Made by a program: the position numbers and the translations under genes. Of a stretch of DNA of 64,000 nt, positions 63,735-64,000 are shown in pieces. The notes under the pieces were generated by a model. That model did no database searches and was not told the origin of the DNA. It saw nothing but the letters and a program-made list of their open reading frames with translations. The stretch spans positions 186,001 through 250,000 of the forward strand of contig NTMA01000045.1 in the NCBI GenBank assembly GCA_002917075.1, in the 5' to 3' direction. Origin of the DNA: Hawksworthiomyces lignivorus (lineage: Eukaryota; Ascomycota; Sordariomycetes; Ophiostomatales; Ophiostomataceae). Position 1 is the stretch's first letter, and every line of letters begins with the position of its first letter.

Positions 63735-64000
63735 GGGGGGGGAAGACGTAAAGGTGGGATAAAGGGAAGACAGAAAAAGACGTAGACGTTTGGGGTTCGA
63801 TTATGGGATATACAAAATCTGATATAGGGAAAAAGGGGAAAAAGAAAAGTCAACGATTTTTTTCCACCCGAGGATGCTCAAGGATGCTCGAGGAGAGCCG
63901 AGAGCATCATCCGTTTTCACGCATGTACAGAAAGTCCGCATGTAACACCAAGCTGCAAAAATTCAAAAGAATAAACAAAAAGGATATCCCCATCTTCTTT

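Overview
The window is nuclear DNA of a filamentous ascomycete (Pezizomycotina), most likely a Sordariomycete and perhaps Hypocreales. The basis is: short introns of about 50-120 nt with GTANGT-type donors and CTAAC branch points; GC-rich, C-ending codons in housekeeping exons set against AT-richer, CT/GA-tract-rich spacers; and a fungal gene repertoire (CSF1, CHO2, arg-13 type ornithine carrier, a cya-5-like PPR protein, GH92 mannosidase, HET-domain protein). The order placement is inference. Exon boundaries below were worked out by hand from splice consensus, reading phase and conserved protein motifs. No transcript data were available.

Layout. 1-4.7 kb: the 5' end of CSF1 (minus strand, cut by the window edge) diverges from a six-exon TMEM184/OST-alpha (DUF300) membrane protein. 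4.7-10.5 kb: a 5.8 kb stretch with no supportable gene, leading to a 960-aa PH-domain protein (10.5-13.4 kb). 14.3-17.2 kb: eIF3g converges on a proline-rich 481-aa protein. 19.8-23.1 kb: CHO2, the phosphatidylethanolamine N-methyltransferase. 26.5-29.7 kb: a five-exon GH92 alpha-mannosidase with an unusual C-terminal membrane anchor. 30.6-35.4 kb: mitochondrial L-2-hydroxyglutarate dehydrogenase converges on a WD40/DUF2415-type protein. 37.3-39.5 kb: mitochondrial Hsp70 (SSC1). 41.2-45.3 kb: a 1379-aa PPR protein, divergent from what appears to be only the first exon of SRP68 (46.3 kb). 47.4-48.6 kb: the mitochondrial ornithine carrier. 49-51.1 kb: an AT-richer HET-domain gene. 51.7-52.5 kb: TspO/MBR protein. 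54.5-55 kb: splicing factor SF3b14/p14, with an apparent one-base deletion in exon 1. 57.6-58.5 kb: a cysteine-rich zinc-binding protein. 59.2-63.7 kb: the 26S proteasome ATPase RPT1 and the chaperonin subunit CCT4, divergently transcribed from one 0.77 kb spacer.

Most of the window is ordinary core-genome content for translation, protein folding and turnover, mitochondrial function and phospholipid synthesis. I found no convincing novel multi-gene system. The features most worth a second look are the orphan SRP68 exon at 46.3 kb, the frameshift in SF3b14 and the GC-rich open frame that follows its stop codon, the membrane-anchored GH92 enzyme, the large Ser/Ala insertion in CCT4, the base-composition shift at the HET gene, and several candidate regulatory repeats: a TGACGTC array at 18.5 kb, and an inverted E-box pair plus a heat-shock-like element upstream of SSC1.
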